In this document: one piece after another, positions 22,862 through 30,299 of the stretch
How positions within the stretch are numbered: the first letter of the stretch is position 1
How the letters are laid out: each line of letters opens with the position of its first letter
Assembly (NCBI GenBank): GCA_964640725.1
Contig: CAZXIJ010000035.1
Span: forward strand, 1 to 32,648
Source: CALHVX01 sp964640725
Lineage (GTDB): Bacteria > Pseudomonadota > Gammaproteobacteria > Pseudomonadales > Azotimanducaceae
Length of the DNA stretch: 32,648 nucleotides
Direction of reading: 5' to 3'
Program-made: the position numbers and the translations under genes
Notes under the pieces: model-generated
What the model saw: only the letters and a program-made list of their open reading frames with translations
Databases searched by the model: none
Told to the model about the DNA's origin: nothing

Positions 22862-23914
22862 ATGCGCTGGATATTGATTTTCTGCGGTCTGCTGTGCGGT
22901 CTGCTGTGCGGGTGTACGACCCCGGCTCCTGCTGTCTTTGATTCCTACGACGATTTCTATGACGCCGGCTTTCGCGTGGTGCAGCGGATTGACCAGCATC
23001 GGCAGCGACCGCTTATGCTGGACTGGTGGTACCCCGTTGCCCCGGGCCAGGCCGAACCCTATGCCTACGGTCTGGGCCGGGGGCGCGTCGCCGAGGCCGC
23101 GGAGCCCCTGGCGGGCCCCTTTCCGTTGGTGCTCTTGTCCCATGGTGCCTTTGGCGCTGCCCGCAACTACAGCTGGCTGGCCGAGCCTCTGGCGCGCGCC
23201 GGCTTCGTGGTGCTTGGCGTGTCACACTACGGCGAGTCCTATGTGTACGGCCCGGACACGGTGTCGCCTGCTGCCGTGCTGGATGCGAGCAGTCGCATCG
23301 CAGATCTGCAGGCTGCGCTGCGGCTGGCAGGCAGCGATCCGGTGCTTGGGGCGCATGTCGATCTGCGCCGGGTTGCTGTGCTCGGTCACTCTTCCGGCGG
23401 CGCCAGCGCATTGCTTCTGGCGGGTATGGGGCTGAGGCCGGCGAAGCTTGCGGCCTACTGCCGCTCGCCAGCGGCGCCGGCAGATCGTGGCTGCGACTAC
23501 GCGGCGCAGCAGCCGCCGGCGGCCGGCCCGGTCGTTGCGATTCCGGCGCAGCCGCGCGCGGCCCTTCGGGCTGTCGTCGCGCTCGACCCGGCGCTGGGCC
23601 CAGGCTTGCTGGCGAGCTCAGGCGCCAGCGCCTGGCCAGCAACGCTGCTCATCGGTGCCAGGCGCAACGACTTCCTGCCCTTTGCGCATCACGCCGGGCA
23701 GGTCGCCACGCTGTTGCCCCGGGGCAGGACGCTTTGGCTCGACCAGGGTGAGGGGCACTTCGTTTTTCTCAACCGCTGTGAGCGGCCCATTGAGGCCAAC
23801 GGTGTGCCGCTGTGCGAAGACCGGGCCGGCGTCGATCGCGGGGCCGTTCACAGCCGGCTCGTGCCGGCGATCCGAACCTTTCTTGGCGAGGCGTTGGCGC
23901 CCGGGCGTCGTTGA
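22862..23914 (+). CDS. Predicted lipoprotein alpha/beta hydrolase (PAF-acetylhydrolase/dienelactone-hydrolase-like)
   Basis: The 350-residue product starts MRWILIFCGLLCGLLCGCTT, a lipoprotein signal with Cys18 as likely lipidation site, so it is expected in the envelope. The hydrolase core has the oxyanion-type LLSHGAFGAARNYSWLAEP, the nucleophile Ser177 in LGHSSGGASA, and His299 in DQGEGHFVFL; Asp242 or Asp270 could complete the triad. The layout resembles platelet-activating-factor acetylhydrolase-like and dienelactone-hydrolase-like esterases. Substrate unknown. The ribosome binding site is weak (AAGGAA lies rather far upstream). It stands alone, divergent from the P-loop gene. Confidence 0.85.
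   Translation: MRWILIFCGLLCGLLCGCTTPAPAVFDSYDDFYDAGFRVVQRIDQHRQRPLMLDWWYPVAPGQAEPYAYGLGRGRVAEAAEPLAGPFPLVLLSHGAFGAARNYSWLAEPLARAGFVVLGVSHYGESYVYGPDTVSPAAVLDASSRIADLQAALRLAGSDPVLGAHVDLRRVAVLGHSSGGASALLLAGMGLRPAKLAAYCRSPAAPADRGCDYAAQQPPAAGPVVAIPAQPRAALRAVVALDPALGPGLLASSGASAWPATLLIGARRNDFLPFAHHAGQVATLLPRGRTLWLDQGEGHFVFLNRCERPIEANGVPLCEDRAGVDRGAVHSRLVPAIRTFLGEALAPGRR
22886..22909. repeat. Two 12-base tandem repeats in the hydrolase signal peptide
   Basis: GGTCTGCTGTGC occurs twice in tandem and encodes the repeated GLLC within the hydrophobic core just before the lipobox. Slippage would lengthen or shorten the signal by four residues without a frameshift. Confidence 0.8.
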
Positions 23915-23946
23915 GCGTTTCGATTGGACGGTAGTCCAGGTCGAAG

Positions 23947-24132
23947 CCAAAGCAGCGCGGTGGCCGGGTTGATGGCGCGGAACACCACAACGTCAGTCAT
24001 AAAGGTGGGCAGAGGCAACGCGACCATCGTGCTCACGACAGCAACACGCAACCAGCCTGTCTGATGAGCTTCCGGGACCGGCTCCGTCGCGAAGTCGTCA
24101 GCAGGTGTTTCGGTGCTGCCAGGGGGGTTCGA
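23947..24132 (-). pseudogene. Start-less fragment resembling the N-terminus of an NCS1-type permease
   Basis: The 476 bases between the hydrolase and the second RRM gene hold no intact gene apart from promoter elements, but this minus-strand frame is open for 62 codons and reads like a transporter start. It goes from STETPADDFATEPVPEAHQ to GWLRVAVVSTMVALPLPTF and FRAINPATALLW. The D-D-F-A-x-x-P-V-P-E motif followed by a first membrane helix is typical of cytosine/allantoin permeases (NCS1). There is a TGA directly upstream with no start codon at the expected place, and the frame runs on as unrelated sequence antisense to the hydrolase. A decayed gene is the simplest reading, on motif memory only. 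Confidence 0.35.
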
Positions 24133-24176
24133 TCACGCCGTGCGGTCGCCTGCCGTGGGGATTTTCGAGGGTGCGG

Positions 24177-24211
24177 CAACGCTGGCGTTGCGCTGATCCG
24201 GGGCCTATAGT
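24177..24211 (+). promoter_or_regulatory. Probable promoter region and inverted repeat for the second RRM gene, with a leader of about 175 bases
   Basis: TATAGT at 24206-24211 is a good -10 box; no strong -35 lies at 16-18 bases. Just upstream, CAACGC-TG-GCGTTG (24177-24190) forms a 6-base inverted repeat that could be an operator. Transcription from here leaves about 175 untranslated bases before ATG 24391, similar in length to the first RRM gene leader. Confidence 0.4.
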
Positions 24212-24390
24212 GGCGTGGCTTTAGAATCCCAGTCCCGATCCTCCCGAGCCTTATCTCTCGCCAGTTCATCGGCAATCGCTTCTAGACACCGACTTCCCCG
24301 GCATTCGGCCCGGAAGCGGCCCAATTCGCGCCCGCATTGATTTGATCCTGGAATGCCGCGCGACAATGGCTTTATGCCAAGGAAACTCCG

Positions 24391-24633
24391 ATGAAAATTT
24401 ACGTTGGTAACCTGCCCTGGAGCACCACTGACGCCGATCTCGAGCAGCTGTTCGAAAGCGTTGGTCCGGTCACCTCTGCTCGCGTCATTACCGATCGCGA
24501 AAGCGGTCGCTCGCGCGGCTTCGGCTTCGTTGAGATGTCTGGCGAAGACGGCACGCGTGCCATCGCCGAGCTGAACGGCCACTCCATCGATTCGCGCCAG
24601 CTGCGTGTGAACGAGGCACAGGAACGCCGCTAG
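24391..24633 (+). CDS. Single-RRM RNA-binding protein (second copy)
   Basis: The 80-residue protein is a single RNA recognition motif with RNP2 (IYVGNL, residues 3-8) and RNP1 (RGFGFVEM, residues 42-49), and a short C-terminus ending in QERR. It is a paralogue of the 16163 gene; the two share most residues in the RNP1 half but differ in the loops and tail, so they are old duplicates or separately gained. A strong AAGGAAA lies seven bases before the ATG. The gene has its own promoter region and a strong hairpin pair downstream, so it is monocistronic. Confidence 0.94.
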   Translation: MKIYVGNLPWSTTDADLEQLFESVGPVTSARVITDRESGRSRGFGFVEMSGEDGTRAIAELNGHSIDSRQLRVNEAQERR

Positions 24634-24648
24634 GCGATCCAGGATGAC

Positions 24649-24689
24649 AGCGTCCGGCCCCGCCGGACGCTAACCGTCCTGCAGGACGG
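24649..24689. terminator. Double hairpin between convergent RRM and GFA genes
   Basis: AGCGTCCGGC-CCC-GCCGGACGCT (24649-24671) is a perfect 10-base-pair stem, followed by the 16-base palindrome CCGTCCTGCAGGACGG (24674-24689). GACAG before and CTGTC after can close both into one larger structure. There is no clear T-run, but the place between convergent genes fits a bidirectional terminator or 3'-end protector. Confidence 0.6.
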
Positions 24690-24692
24690 CTG

Positions 24693-25079
24693 TCAGTCCA
24701 AAAACTGCCAGCTGTCCGCTCCATCGAAGCGTCGAACCGGTATTTCGGCCATCTGCGCTTCGGTGCACATCCGGAAGTTCACAGCCATATCGCTGTCTGC
24801 TTCCATGGGTGTTGGCAGCCAGTGGGTTGTGCAGCCGCACACCGCACAGCTGTGGAACGCAAGCGTCCGGTCACCGTGGCTGTAGCTGCGAGTCCCGCCC
24901 CCCGCTTCGCCGTCTTCTACCGTGATCCGAATCTGATCCACCGCGGCATGCGCCCATAGCGCCCCCAGCCGGCGACAGATCGAACAGTTGCAGGCGACCA
25001 GCCGCTCGGGCTTTTCCAGCAACTCAAACTTCACTGCGCCGCAGTGGCAGGCGCCACTGAATACTTCATCCTGGTCCAT
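24693..25079 (-). CDS. GFA family zinc protein
   Basis: The 128-residue product has the GFA (glutathione-dependent formaldehyde-activating enzyme-like) zinc pattern: Cys11 and Cys13 in GACHCGAV, Cys30, Cys32 and Cys35 in CNCSICRR, and Cys78 and Cys81 in HSCAVCGC. The rest of the fold also fits (SYSHGDRTLAFHSC, VNFRMC). The family was named for glutathione binding in formaldehyde metabolism; most members have unproven substrates. It is convergent with the RRM gene. The GNAT start lies 540 bases upstream, and its stop is 18 bases before this start, so the two may be one transcript. Confidence 0.93.
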   Translation of the reverse strand: MDQDEVFSGACHCGAVKFELLEKPERLVACNCSICRRLGALWAHAAVDQIRITVEDGEAGGGTRSYSHGDRTLAFHSCAVCGCTTHWLPTPMEADSDMAVNFRMCTEAQMAEIPVRRFDGADSWQFLD

Positions 25080-25097
25080 GGGCCCTACCCTCCTGTT

Positions 25098-25619
25098 CTA
25101 TCCGTAAAACGCCGGGTGAAAGGCGAACCTGCCTTGAGGCTGCGCAGCGCTGTCCGATCCTTGCGCCATGCGCACCATAAAGAACGCCTCAGGTTCCCGC
25201 TCTGGCGCGAGAGATGGCGTTACCGCAAAGCCAAAGCGCTGATAGTAGTCCGGGTTGCCGGTCAGGATGCAGCCCAGCGCGCCCAGCGCCTCGATCTGGT
25301 CGAGTCCGGCTTTGATGAGCGCTCTGCCAACCCCCTGGCCTTGGTGCTCGGGGGCAACGGAGACCGGCCCCAGGGCGTACCAGGGGCTTGAGCCGTCGGC
25401 CACCGTCGCTGGCGAAAAGGTGATCTGCCCAAGCATGCCCTCGGGTGCCATCGCGACCAGTGACAAGGTCAGCGCGCCGCGAGCGCGCAGCCGGTCGATG
25501 ACGTCCTGTTCGTCGCCGCCGGCGTAGGGCCGTCCCACAAAGGCGGCTTTCGTGAGTGCGGCAATCGCGTCGTGATCCGCCGGCGTTTCCGGACGCAGGG
25601 TCAGTGTGTCGTGCTGCAT
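25098..25619 (-). CDS. GNAT acetyltransferase (YhbS-like)
   Basis: The 173-residue protein has the YhbS arrangement: LRPETPADHDAIAALTKAAF at the start, then GQITFSPATV, ALGPVSVAPEHQGQGVGRAL as the acetyl-CoA loop, and LTGNPDYYQRFGF, a YhbS-type signature. Members acetylate small substrates or tRNA-related targets; this one is unassigned. ATG at 25619 fits the family start. The gene lies just upstream of the GFA gene on the same strand. Confidence 0.93.
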   Translation of the reverse strand: MQHDTLTLRPETPADHDAIAALTKAAFVGRPYAGGDEQDVIDRLRARGALTLSLVAMAPEGMLGQITFSPATVADGSSPWYALGPVSVAPEHQGQGVGRALIKAGLDQIEALGALGCILTGNPDYYQRFGFAVTPSLAPEREPEAFFMVRMAQGSDSAAQPQGRFAFHPAFYG

Positions 25620-25647
25620 AGGCGAGTGTTCCTGCTCCAGCGAGCGT

Positions 25648-25836
25648 TTAAGTCGTCAGTTTCAGAGCGCTGTGCTGCTGCTTTGGCGGGCGATTGACCG
25701 TTGCCAGAAACCAGCCAAAGTAGAGGATGCCGGTCGTGACGGCGCAGAGCACGGCTTGCAGGACGATGGCGACCATCTGGAATTTATGCGCGGGAACAGG
25801 CAGCAATGCAAATTTTGACGAGGGTGAGCGATGCAT
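25648..25836 (-). CDS. Possible small membrane protein
   Basis: This 62-codon frame encodes one hydrophobic helix (MVAIVLQAVLCAVTTGILYF, beginning at residue 21) and a short basic tail. An ATG at 25776 would give 42 residues. It has no clear ribosome binding site, and its 5' end overlaps the truncated hydrolase start on the other strand within the palindrome GCGATGCATCGC. It may be real but the evidence is only length and hydrophobicity. Confidence 0.3.
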   Translation of the reverse strand: MHRSPSSKFALLPVPAHKFQMVAIVLQAVLCAVTTGILYFGWFLATVNRPPKQQHSALKLTT

Positions 25837-25988
25837 CGCAGGCGGTTCATGCAGACACTGGTGGTCGTGACCGGGCTCGGCGGCTGCGCAATGGCGGCTG
25901 ACCGGGGGCGGAGCGCCCTGCCGCCCGAAGGCTTCGTCACCAGCAACGGCCTGCGCATTCGCTATCAGCGCACGGGCTCAGGTCCGCC
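25831..25988 (+). pseudogene. Truncated alpha/beta hydrolase gene, N-terminal fragment only
   Basis: The fragment starts MHRRRFMQTLVVVTGLGGCA, a Tat- or lipoprotein-like export signal (RRRF, then GGC), and continues PEGFVTSNGLRIRYQRTGSG. The last stretch is the standard opening of an alpha/beta hydrolase (a strand pair just before the oxyanion HG motif). The homology stops about 51 codons in, directly where the last codons of the minus-strand MFS gene begin (stop at 25989). No nucleophile, Asp or His follows in any frame. A GAGGG ribosome site six bases upstream suggests the gene once was translated. The break is a deletion or insertion junction. Confidence 0.65.
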
Positions 25989-27242
25989 TCAGTCTGCGGC
26001 GTTGGCGATGGCCAGCTCCTGGCGCATGGCCGGCAGGCCGCGCCACAGAATCAAGGCCCCGAGCGGGCAGAGCACGGCGCCAACCAGGGCGATGGCCTGA
26101 CCGATGGCCTGGTCGCTGCCGAACACGTAATCGGTGGTCGCCGCCAGCACCGTCGGCCCGAGCCCCAGGCCGATCAGGTTCGCGACAAGCAAGTACACGG
26201 CCATGACCTGGCCGCGCATGCGGTTGGGGGTCATGAGCTGCAGCGTGCCGCCGGAAATGCCGCCCTGAAACGCCGAGAAGAACACGGCCAGGGACAGCGC
26301 CGCGATGCCCGCGGCCGGGCTGCTGGCGAAGCCCAGGGCTATCGTGCACGGCAACATGCCGAGCATGCTCCAGAGAATCACCCGCGGATAAGCATCGACC
26401 ACCCCCGCCGCCATTTTGCGATCGGCAACGATGCCGGCCAGCAGGAGGCCGGCACTGCCGGCACTGAGCATCAGGATGCCGAAGGTCCAGCCGGCCTGCG
26501 CGATGCTGTAGCCGAAGGTGCGAATCAGATAGGTCGGTCCCCACAGGTTGAGCGCGTAGACCACCATGATGAAAATCGACACGCCAAAGATGTGGCTGCC
26601 GTAGGCGCGACGCCGCTCCCAGATGTAGCGCACCACGGCAGCGATGGGCAGTGCTGCCTCGCTGTCGGTTTCGTGGTTGCTCGGAACGCCGCGCGGGGGC
26701 TCGGCAACGGTGGTGCGCATCAGCAGGGCGACCAGCAATCCGGGCAGCCCGACGATAAAGAATGTCGCCTGCCAGCCTTCGATCTCGCCGAGCAGCGGCA
26801 CGCGCAGAACATCCAGCGTCTGCACGTAGGCGACCACAGAACCGCCCAGCATGTAGGCGAACCCGGAGCCGATGGTGACGCCCAGCATGTAGATCGACAG
26901 GGCGCGCCCCAGCACCGTGCGCGGAAAATAGTCGGTGATCATCGAGTAGGCGGCCGGGCCCAGGGCCGCCTCGCCGACGCCGACGCCCACTCGAGCAAAG
27001 AACAGGGCCCAGAAAGACTTGGCGAGACCGCACAGCGCGGTCATAAAGCTCCACACGGCGATGCCCAGCGCGATCAGGTTGCGCCGGTTACGGCTGTCGG
27101 CGATGCGCGCCAGGGGAATGCCCATGATCATGCGATCCAGAAAAGAGAAGGTCTGCGCCAGCAGCAGCACGAAGATCACGTACCAGGGGTACAGGCTCGC
27201 CGGGGCCGGGTCTGCGCCCGCTGGTGCTGAAGTGTTTTGCAT
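25989..27242 (-). CDS. MFS transporter, spinster-like, with an apparent internal deletion around TM2
   Basis: The 417-residue protein is a major facilitator of the spinster-like type (LYPWYVIFVLLLAQTFSFLDR, then SRNRRNLIALGIAVWSFMTAL, GVGVGEAALGPAAYSMI, DYFPR). In this family the segment LDR-x-I-L is normally followed by about 33 residues (loop plus TM2) before GIPLARIAD. Here LDRMIM (ending at residue 40) joins straight to GIPLARIAD, so most of TM2 is missing while the frame is kept. Eleven or fewer helices would remain and transport may fail. Its substrate is unknown. It shares a divergent promoter region with the VOC-marR pair. Confidence 0.85.
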   Translation of the reverse strand: MQNTSAPAGADPAPASLYPWYVIFVLLLAQTFSFLDRMIMGIPLARIADSRNRRNLIALGIAVWSFMTALCGLAKSFWALFFARVGVGVGEAALGPAAYSMITDYFPRTVLGRALSIYMLGVTIGSGFAYMLGGSVVAYVQTLDVLRVPLLGEIEGWQATFFIVGLPGLLVALLMRTTVAEPPRGVPSNHETDSEAALPIAAVVRYIWERRRAYGSHIFGVSIFIMVVYALNLWGPTYLIRTFGYSIAQAGWTFGILMLSAGSAGLLLAGIVADRKMAAGVVDAYPRVILWSMLGMLPCTIALGFASSPAAGIAALSLAVFFSAFQGGISGGTLQLMTPNRMRGQVMAVYLLVANLIGLGLGPTVLAATTDYVFGSDQAIGQAIALVGAVLCPLGALILWRGLPAMRQELAIANAAD

Positions 27243-27268
27243 GCGCCCCTGCTCCCGTTCCCGTCGTG

Positions 27269-27303
27269 ATGCTATTGACGGTCCTGCAAACAGTCAACAT
27301 TAT
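27269..27303. promoter_or_regulatory. Two interleaved divergent sigma70 promoters for MFS and VOC-marR
   Basis: On the plus strand TTGACG (27275-27280), 17 bases, then CATTAT (27298-27303) points at the VOC gene. On the minus strand TTGACT (27297-27292), 17 bases, then TAGCAT (27274-27269) points at the MFS gene. The two -35 boxes form an inverted repeat TTGAC-N13-GTCAA, so each promoter's -35 lies in the spacer of the other and polymerase cannot occupy both at once. Confidence 0.65.
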
Positions 27304-27314
27304 TGAACGTTCAA
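27303..27314. promoter_or_regulatory. Perfect 12-base palindrome, candidate MarR operator
   Basis: TTGAACGTTCAA starts at the last base of the plus -10 box and covers the expected transcription start of the VOC gene. Its size and AT-rich ends fit a MarR-family half-site pair. A marR gene lies in the same operon, so autoregulation is likely (inference). Confidence 0.6.
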
Positions 27315-27329
27315 GGGGCGGCCGCCCCT
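27314..27329 (+). other. 16-base GC palindrome in the VOC leader
   Basis: AGGGGCGGCCGCCCCT is a perfect palindrome directly after the candidate operator. In RNA it can only make a short tight-loop hairpin, so its role as structure is doubtful; it may be a second protein site. Confidence 0.4.
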
Positions 27330-27359
27330 GGCCACTGAAGATTCAAACAGGAGCGTGCG

Positions 27360-27944
27360 ATGAGCGAATTTAAAATCAATGGCTTGCATCACCTGGCCCT
27401 GGTCTGCAAGGACATGGCAAAGACGGTGGACTTTTACACCAACGTGCTGGGCATGCGCCTCACCAAGGGCTTTGACCTGGAAGGCTACGGCCAGCACTTC
27501 TTTTTCGATATGGGCAACGGCAGCGAGCTGGCTTTCTTCTGGTTTAACGACGCGGCCCCGGCATCGCCCGGTGTGGCGTCTGCGGGCAACATGGTCGGTC
27601 GCCCAGGCGGCACCATCAGCTCCGGACACGGTTCCATGAACCATGTGGCCCTCAATGTTCACAAGGACGACATCGCCGGCTATCGCGAGGCGTTGCTGGC
27701 CAAGGGCGTGGACTGCTCTGCGTTGGTCAATCACAACGATGTGGTGACTGGCGAAGAGTCGCGCACCGCGGAGTCTGCCTCGGCCAAAACCTGGCTGCAG
27801 TCGTTCTACTTCTTTGATCCCGACGGCGTGATGCTGGAATTCTGCGCCACGCTGCAGCCTGGCCTGCCAAATGCGGACCTGCCCGTGAATGCGGACGGCA
27901 TCAAGGCCAACGGCCAGCCCATCACCGGGATGACGGCGCCCTGA
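27360..27944 (+). CDS. VOC superfamily dioxygenase/glyoxalase-like enzyme
   Basis: The 194-residue protein starts FKINGLHHLALVCKDMAKTV with His11 as first metal ligand, then FFFDMGNGSELAFFWF; the second module opens SMNHVALNVHKDD and ends FYFFDPDGVMLEFCA, giving the His and Glu ligands. This complete His-His-Glu set predicts a metal enzyme, often an extradiol-type ring cleaving or glyoxalase-like protein. It has a good AGGAG five to seven bases before ATG 27360. The partner marR gene starts two bases after its stop. With the divergent MFS gene it looks like a small aromatic or electrophile response unit. Confidence 0.9.
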   Translation: MSEFKINGLHHLALVCKDMAKTVDFYTNVLGMRLTKGFDLEGYGQHFFFDMGNGSELAFFWFNDAAPASPGVASAGNMVGRPGGTISSGHGSMNHVALNVHKDDIAGYREALLAKGVDCSALVNHNDVVTGEESRTAESASAKTWLQSFYFFDPDGVMLEFCATLQPGLPNADLPVNADGIKANGQPITGMTAP

Positions 27945-27946
27945 CG

Positions 27947-28423
27947 GTGTCGGCGGCACCCGAGGGCAGCGCGCAGGAACGGGGCAGTGATCACGGGTTG
28001 CTGCGCATGCTTGTGCATGCCAGCTACTGGCTTGATGATGGGCTGCAGGCCTACATGGCCGAGCATGCCGGCGTTCGCTTGCCCCGGGCGCAGTCCATGG
28101 CAATGGTGTATCTGACGGAGGGCGTCGACCGGCCGTCGGATCTGGCGACCAAGCTGGCCGTGTCCAAGCAGGCCGCGCAGCAGCTGCTGCAGGCGTTGCA
28201 GCGCAAAGGCCTGATCGAGGTGGTGCCGGATCCAGACAACGGCCGGCAGAAGCGGGTGCTGCTCACCGGCTACGGCCGGGAGCTGCGAACGCTGGCGCGC
28301 ACGGCCCTGGCGACCCTCGAAGCGGAGCTCGCGACGCGTATTGGGTCAGCGCCGCTGGCGGCGCTGCACGACGCGCTGGCTGCTGATTGGGGCGCAACAC
28401 CCAGCCACTTGAAGGCACCATAG
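27947..28423 (+). CDS. MarR family transcriptional regulator
   Basis: The 158-residue protein has the MarR winged-helix plan: N-terminal dimer helix (GLLRMLVHASYWLDDGLQAY), helix-turn-helix at about residues 64-85 (PSDLATKLAVSKQAAQQLLQ), then the wing (GLIEVVPDPDNGRQKRVLLT). MarR proteins usually repress divergent or own operons until a small phenolic or oxidant ligand binds. The GTG start at 27947 comes two bases after the VOC stop, so the genes are coupled. The palindrome at 27303-27314 is the obvious target. Confidence 0.93.
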   Translation: MSAAPEGSAQERGSDHGLLRMLVHASYWLDDGLQAYMAEHAGVRLPRAQSMAMVYLTEGVDRPSDLATKLAVSKQAAQQLLQALQRKGLIEVVPDPDNGRQKRVLLTGYGRELRTLARTALATLEAELATRIGSAPLAALHDALAADWGATPSHLKAP

Positions 28424-28433
28424 GGAGCATATT

Positions 28434-30293
28434 GTGAGAGTCTTTTGCAGTTCTGCCGGTCTGTCCGCGCTCGCGGTCGCGCTTTGCTGGGTTCTGATGC
28501 CGCAGCCGCTGCTTGCAAAGGAAGCGCCGCCGGTTCGCGCGCCGCTGCCTCCGGTGCTGCCCTGGAGCGGCGCCAGCGAAGCCTTGATCGTGCCGGCAAC
28601 CGATCCCTGGATTACGCCGGCGGAGCGCGCCGACTTTCGGCTGACGCCCAGCTACGCAGAGACGCGGAGTTGGCTGGAACGCCTGGCGCAAGAGAGCGAT
28701 CTGCTGTCCCTGCATTCCTTTGGTCGCTCCGCCGAGGGCCGGGAGCTGTTGTACGTGCGTGCTGCCCCAAACCGGGCCCGGAAGAACAAGGCGCAGCGCC
28801 CCGTGGTGCTGATCCAGGCGGGCATCCATTCCCACGAGATCGACGGCAAAGATGGCGGGCTGATGCTGCTGCGCGATATTGGCCTGCGCGGCAAAGCGGA
28901 TCTGGTGGATGTCGTCGATCTGGTGTTCGTGCCGATCTATAACGTCGACGGACACGAGCGCCAGAGCGCCTTTAACGCCGCTCATCTTCGTGGGCCAGAC
29001 AATCACGGCACGCGCACCACGGCGCAGAACATCAATCTGAACCTGGACTACGGCAAGGCCGACGCGCCGGAAACGCGCGCCATGCTGGGGCTGATTCGCA
29101 AGCTCGATCCGGTGCTCTACATCGACGTGCATGTTTCGGACGGCTTTGATCACGGCTACGACGTGACCTACACCTACGCCGCCTGGGGGCGCTACATGCA
29201 CTCCAAGGCCATTGCGGCCTGGCTCAACGGTCCCTTTGAGGACACCGTTAACCGCTTCCTTCGCGACCAGGGCCATTCCCCGCACTTTTACCCCAGCGCC
29301 TTTGACGACCACCAGATCGAGAAGGGCCTGCGCGTCTCTGCCGAGGGCGCTCGCTGGTCGACGGGCTACGGCGACTATGCGCGCATGCCGACGGTGCTGG
29401 TCGAGATGCATCATCTGAAGCCCTATCGGCAACGCGTGCTCGGGGCGTACTCGATGATGGAAGGCGCGTTGCGAGCGGCCACGGAACACCTGGCCGCGCT
29501 GCGCGAATCGATCGCGACCGATCGGCAACACCGGCCCGAGGCCCTGACGGTGCGCTGGTCGCGGGACGATGAGCCCGTGGAGACGATCCCTTTCAAGGGT
29601 ATGGCGTACGAGCGCGAAACGTCCGCAGCGTCTGGCGAAGACGAAGTCCGTTACCTCGGCCGCACGGCGCCGTGGCAACTGCCGGTTACCGGGCAGAGCC
29701 CCCTGGCGCAGGTGCAGTTACCCCTGGCCTGGTGGGTGCCGGCCGCTCAGACGCGGGTGATTGATCTGCTCGAAGTGCACGGCATTGGCTTTGAGCGGAT
29801 GGACGCCGCCCGCACCCTCGATCTCGAGACCGTTCGAATGCACGAGGTACAGCTGGGTCCGGTCTACGATGTGCGGGTGCAGATGTCCGGCAAGGCGGTC
29901 TACACCATCGAGAAGACGCGCATGCCCTCGGGCTCGGTACGAGTGCCCTTTGATCAGCCTTTGGGCTTGCTAGCGGCGGCGCTGCTGGAGCCCGAAGCCA
30001 TGGACTCGCTGTTCTTCTGGGGCTTCTTTCCGGAAATGGGCAGACAGGCTGGCGGTATGGAACGCTTCATCGCGGCGCCGCTGGCCGAGGCCATGCTGGA
30101 CAGCGACCCAGCGCTGCGCGAAGCCTTCGAACAGCAGCTGGCGAAGGACCCGGAGTTTGCCGCCGATGCCGAGGCGCGACTGCGCTGGTTTCAGGACCGT
30201 TCTGGCTATGCCGACAGCACGCGAGGGCTGTATCCGATCCGGCGCGAGCTCCGACCTGGGGGTTCCCCGACGAGCAGCAGCGGCGCCGGCTGA
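28434..30293 (+). CDS. Exported M14 family zinc carboxypeptidase
   Basis: The 619-residue product has a signal peptide (hydrophobic LSALAVALCWVL, cleavage near LLAKE), so it acts outside the cytoplasm. The M14 zinc site is complete: His132 and Glu135 in AGIHSHEIDG (HxxE) and His233 in LYIDVHVSDG; the catalytic base is Glu324 in VLVEMHHLK. Substrate-side residues lie in NINLNLDYGK. The catalytic domain spans about 70-345; the remaining 270 residues form a C-terminal region without a family I know. GTG at 28434 is chosen because GGGAG lies five to nine bases upstream. It follows marR by ten bases, but a functional link is not evident. Confidence 0.92.
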   Translation: MRVFCSSAGLSALAVALCWVLMPQPLLAKEAPPVRAPLPPVLPWSGASEALIVPATDPWITPAERADFRLTPSYAETRSWLERLAQESDLLSLHSFGRSAEGRELLYVRAAPNRARKNKAQRPVVLIQAGIHSHEIDGKDGGLMLLRDIGLRGKADLVDVVDLVFVPIYNVDGHERQSAFNAAHLRGPDNHGTRTTAQNINLNLDYGKADAPETRAMLGLIRKLDPVLYIDVHVSDGFDHGYDVTYTYAAWGRYMHSKAIAAWLNGPFEDTVNRFLRDQGHSPHFYPSAFDDHQIEKGLRVSAEGARWSTGYGDYARMPTVLVEMHHLKPYRQRVLGAYSMMEGALRAATEHLAALRESIATDRQHRPEALTVRWSRDDEPVETIPFKGMAYERETSAASGEDEVRYLGRTAPWQLPVTGQSPLAQVQLPLAWWVPAAQTRVIDLLEVHGIGFERMDAARTLDLETVRMHEVQLGPVYDVRVQMSGKAVYTIEKTRMPSGSVRVPFDQPLGLLAAALLEPEAMDSLFFWGFFPEMGRQAGGMERFIAAPLAEAMLDSDPALREAFEQQLAKDPEFAADAEARLRWFQDRSGYADSTRGLYPIRRELRPGGSPTSSSGAG

Positions 30294-30299
30294 CCTCGG

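Noticed and set aside
23618..24275. Other small frames in the 476-base gap
   Set aside because: Apart from the permease-like fragment they overlap the hydrolase antisense or have random composition, with no ribosome sites.
25828..25839. Palindrome GCGATGCATCGC at the truncated hydrolase start
   Set aside because: It is mostly made of the overlapping start codons on both strands and no promoter elements fit around it; kept only as a note.
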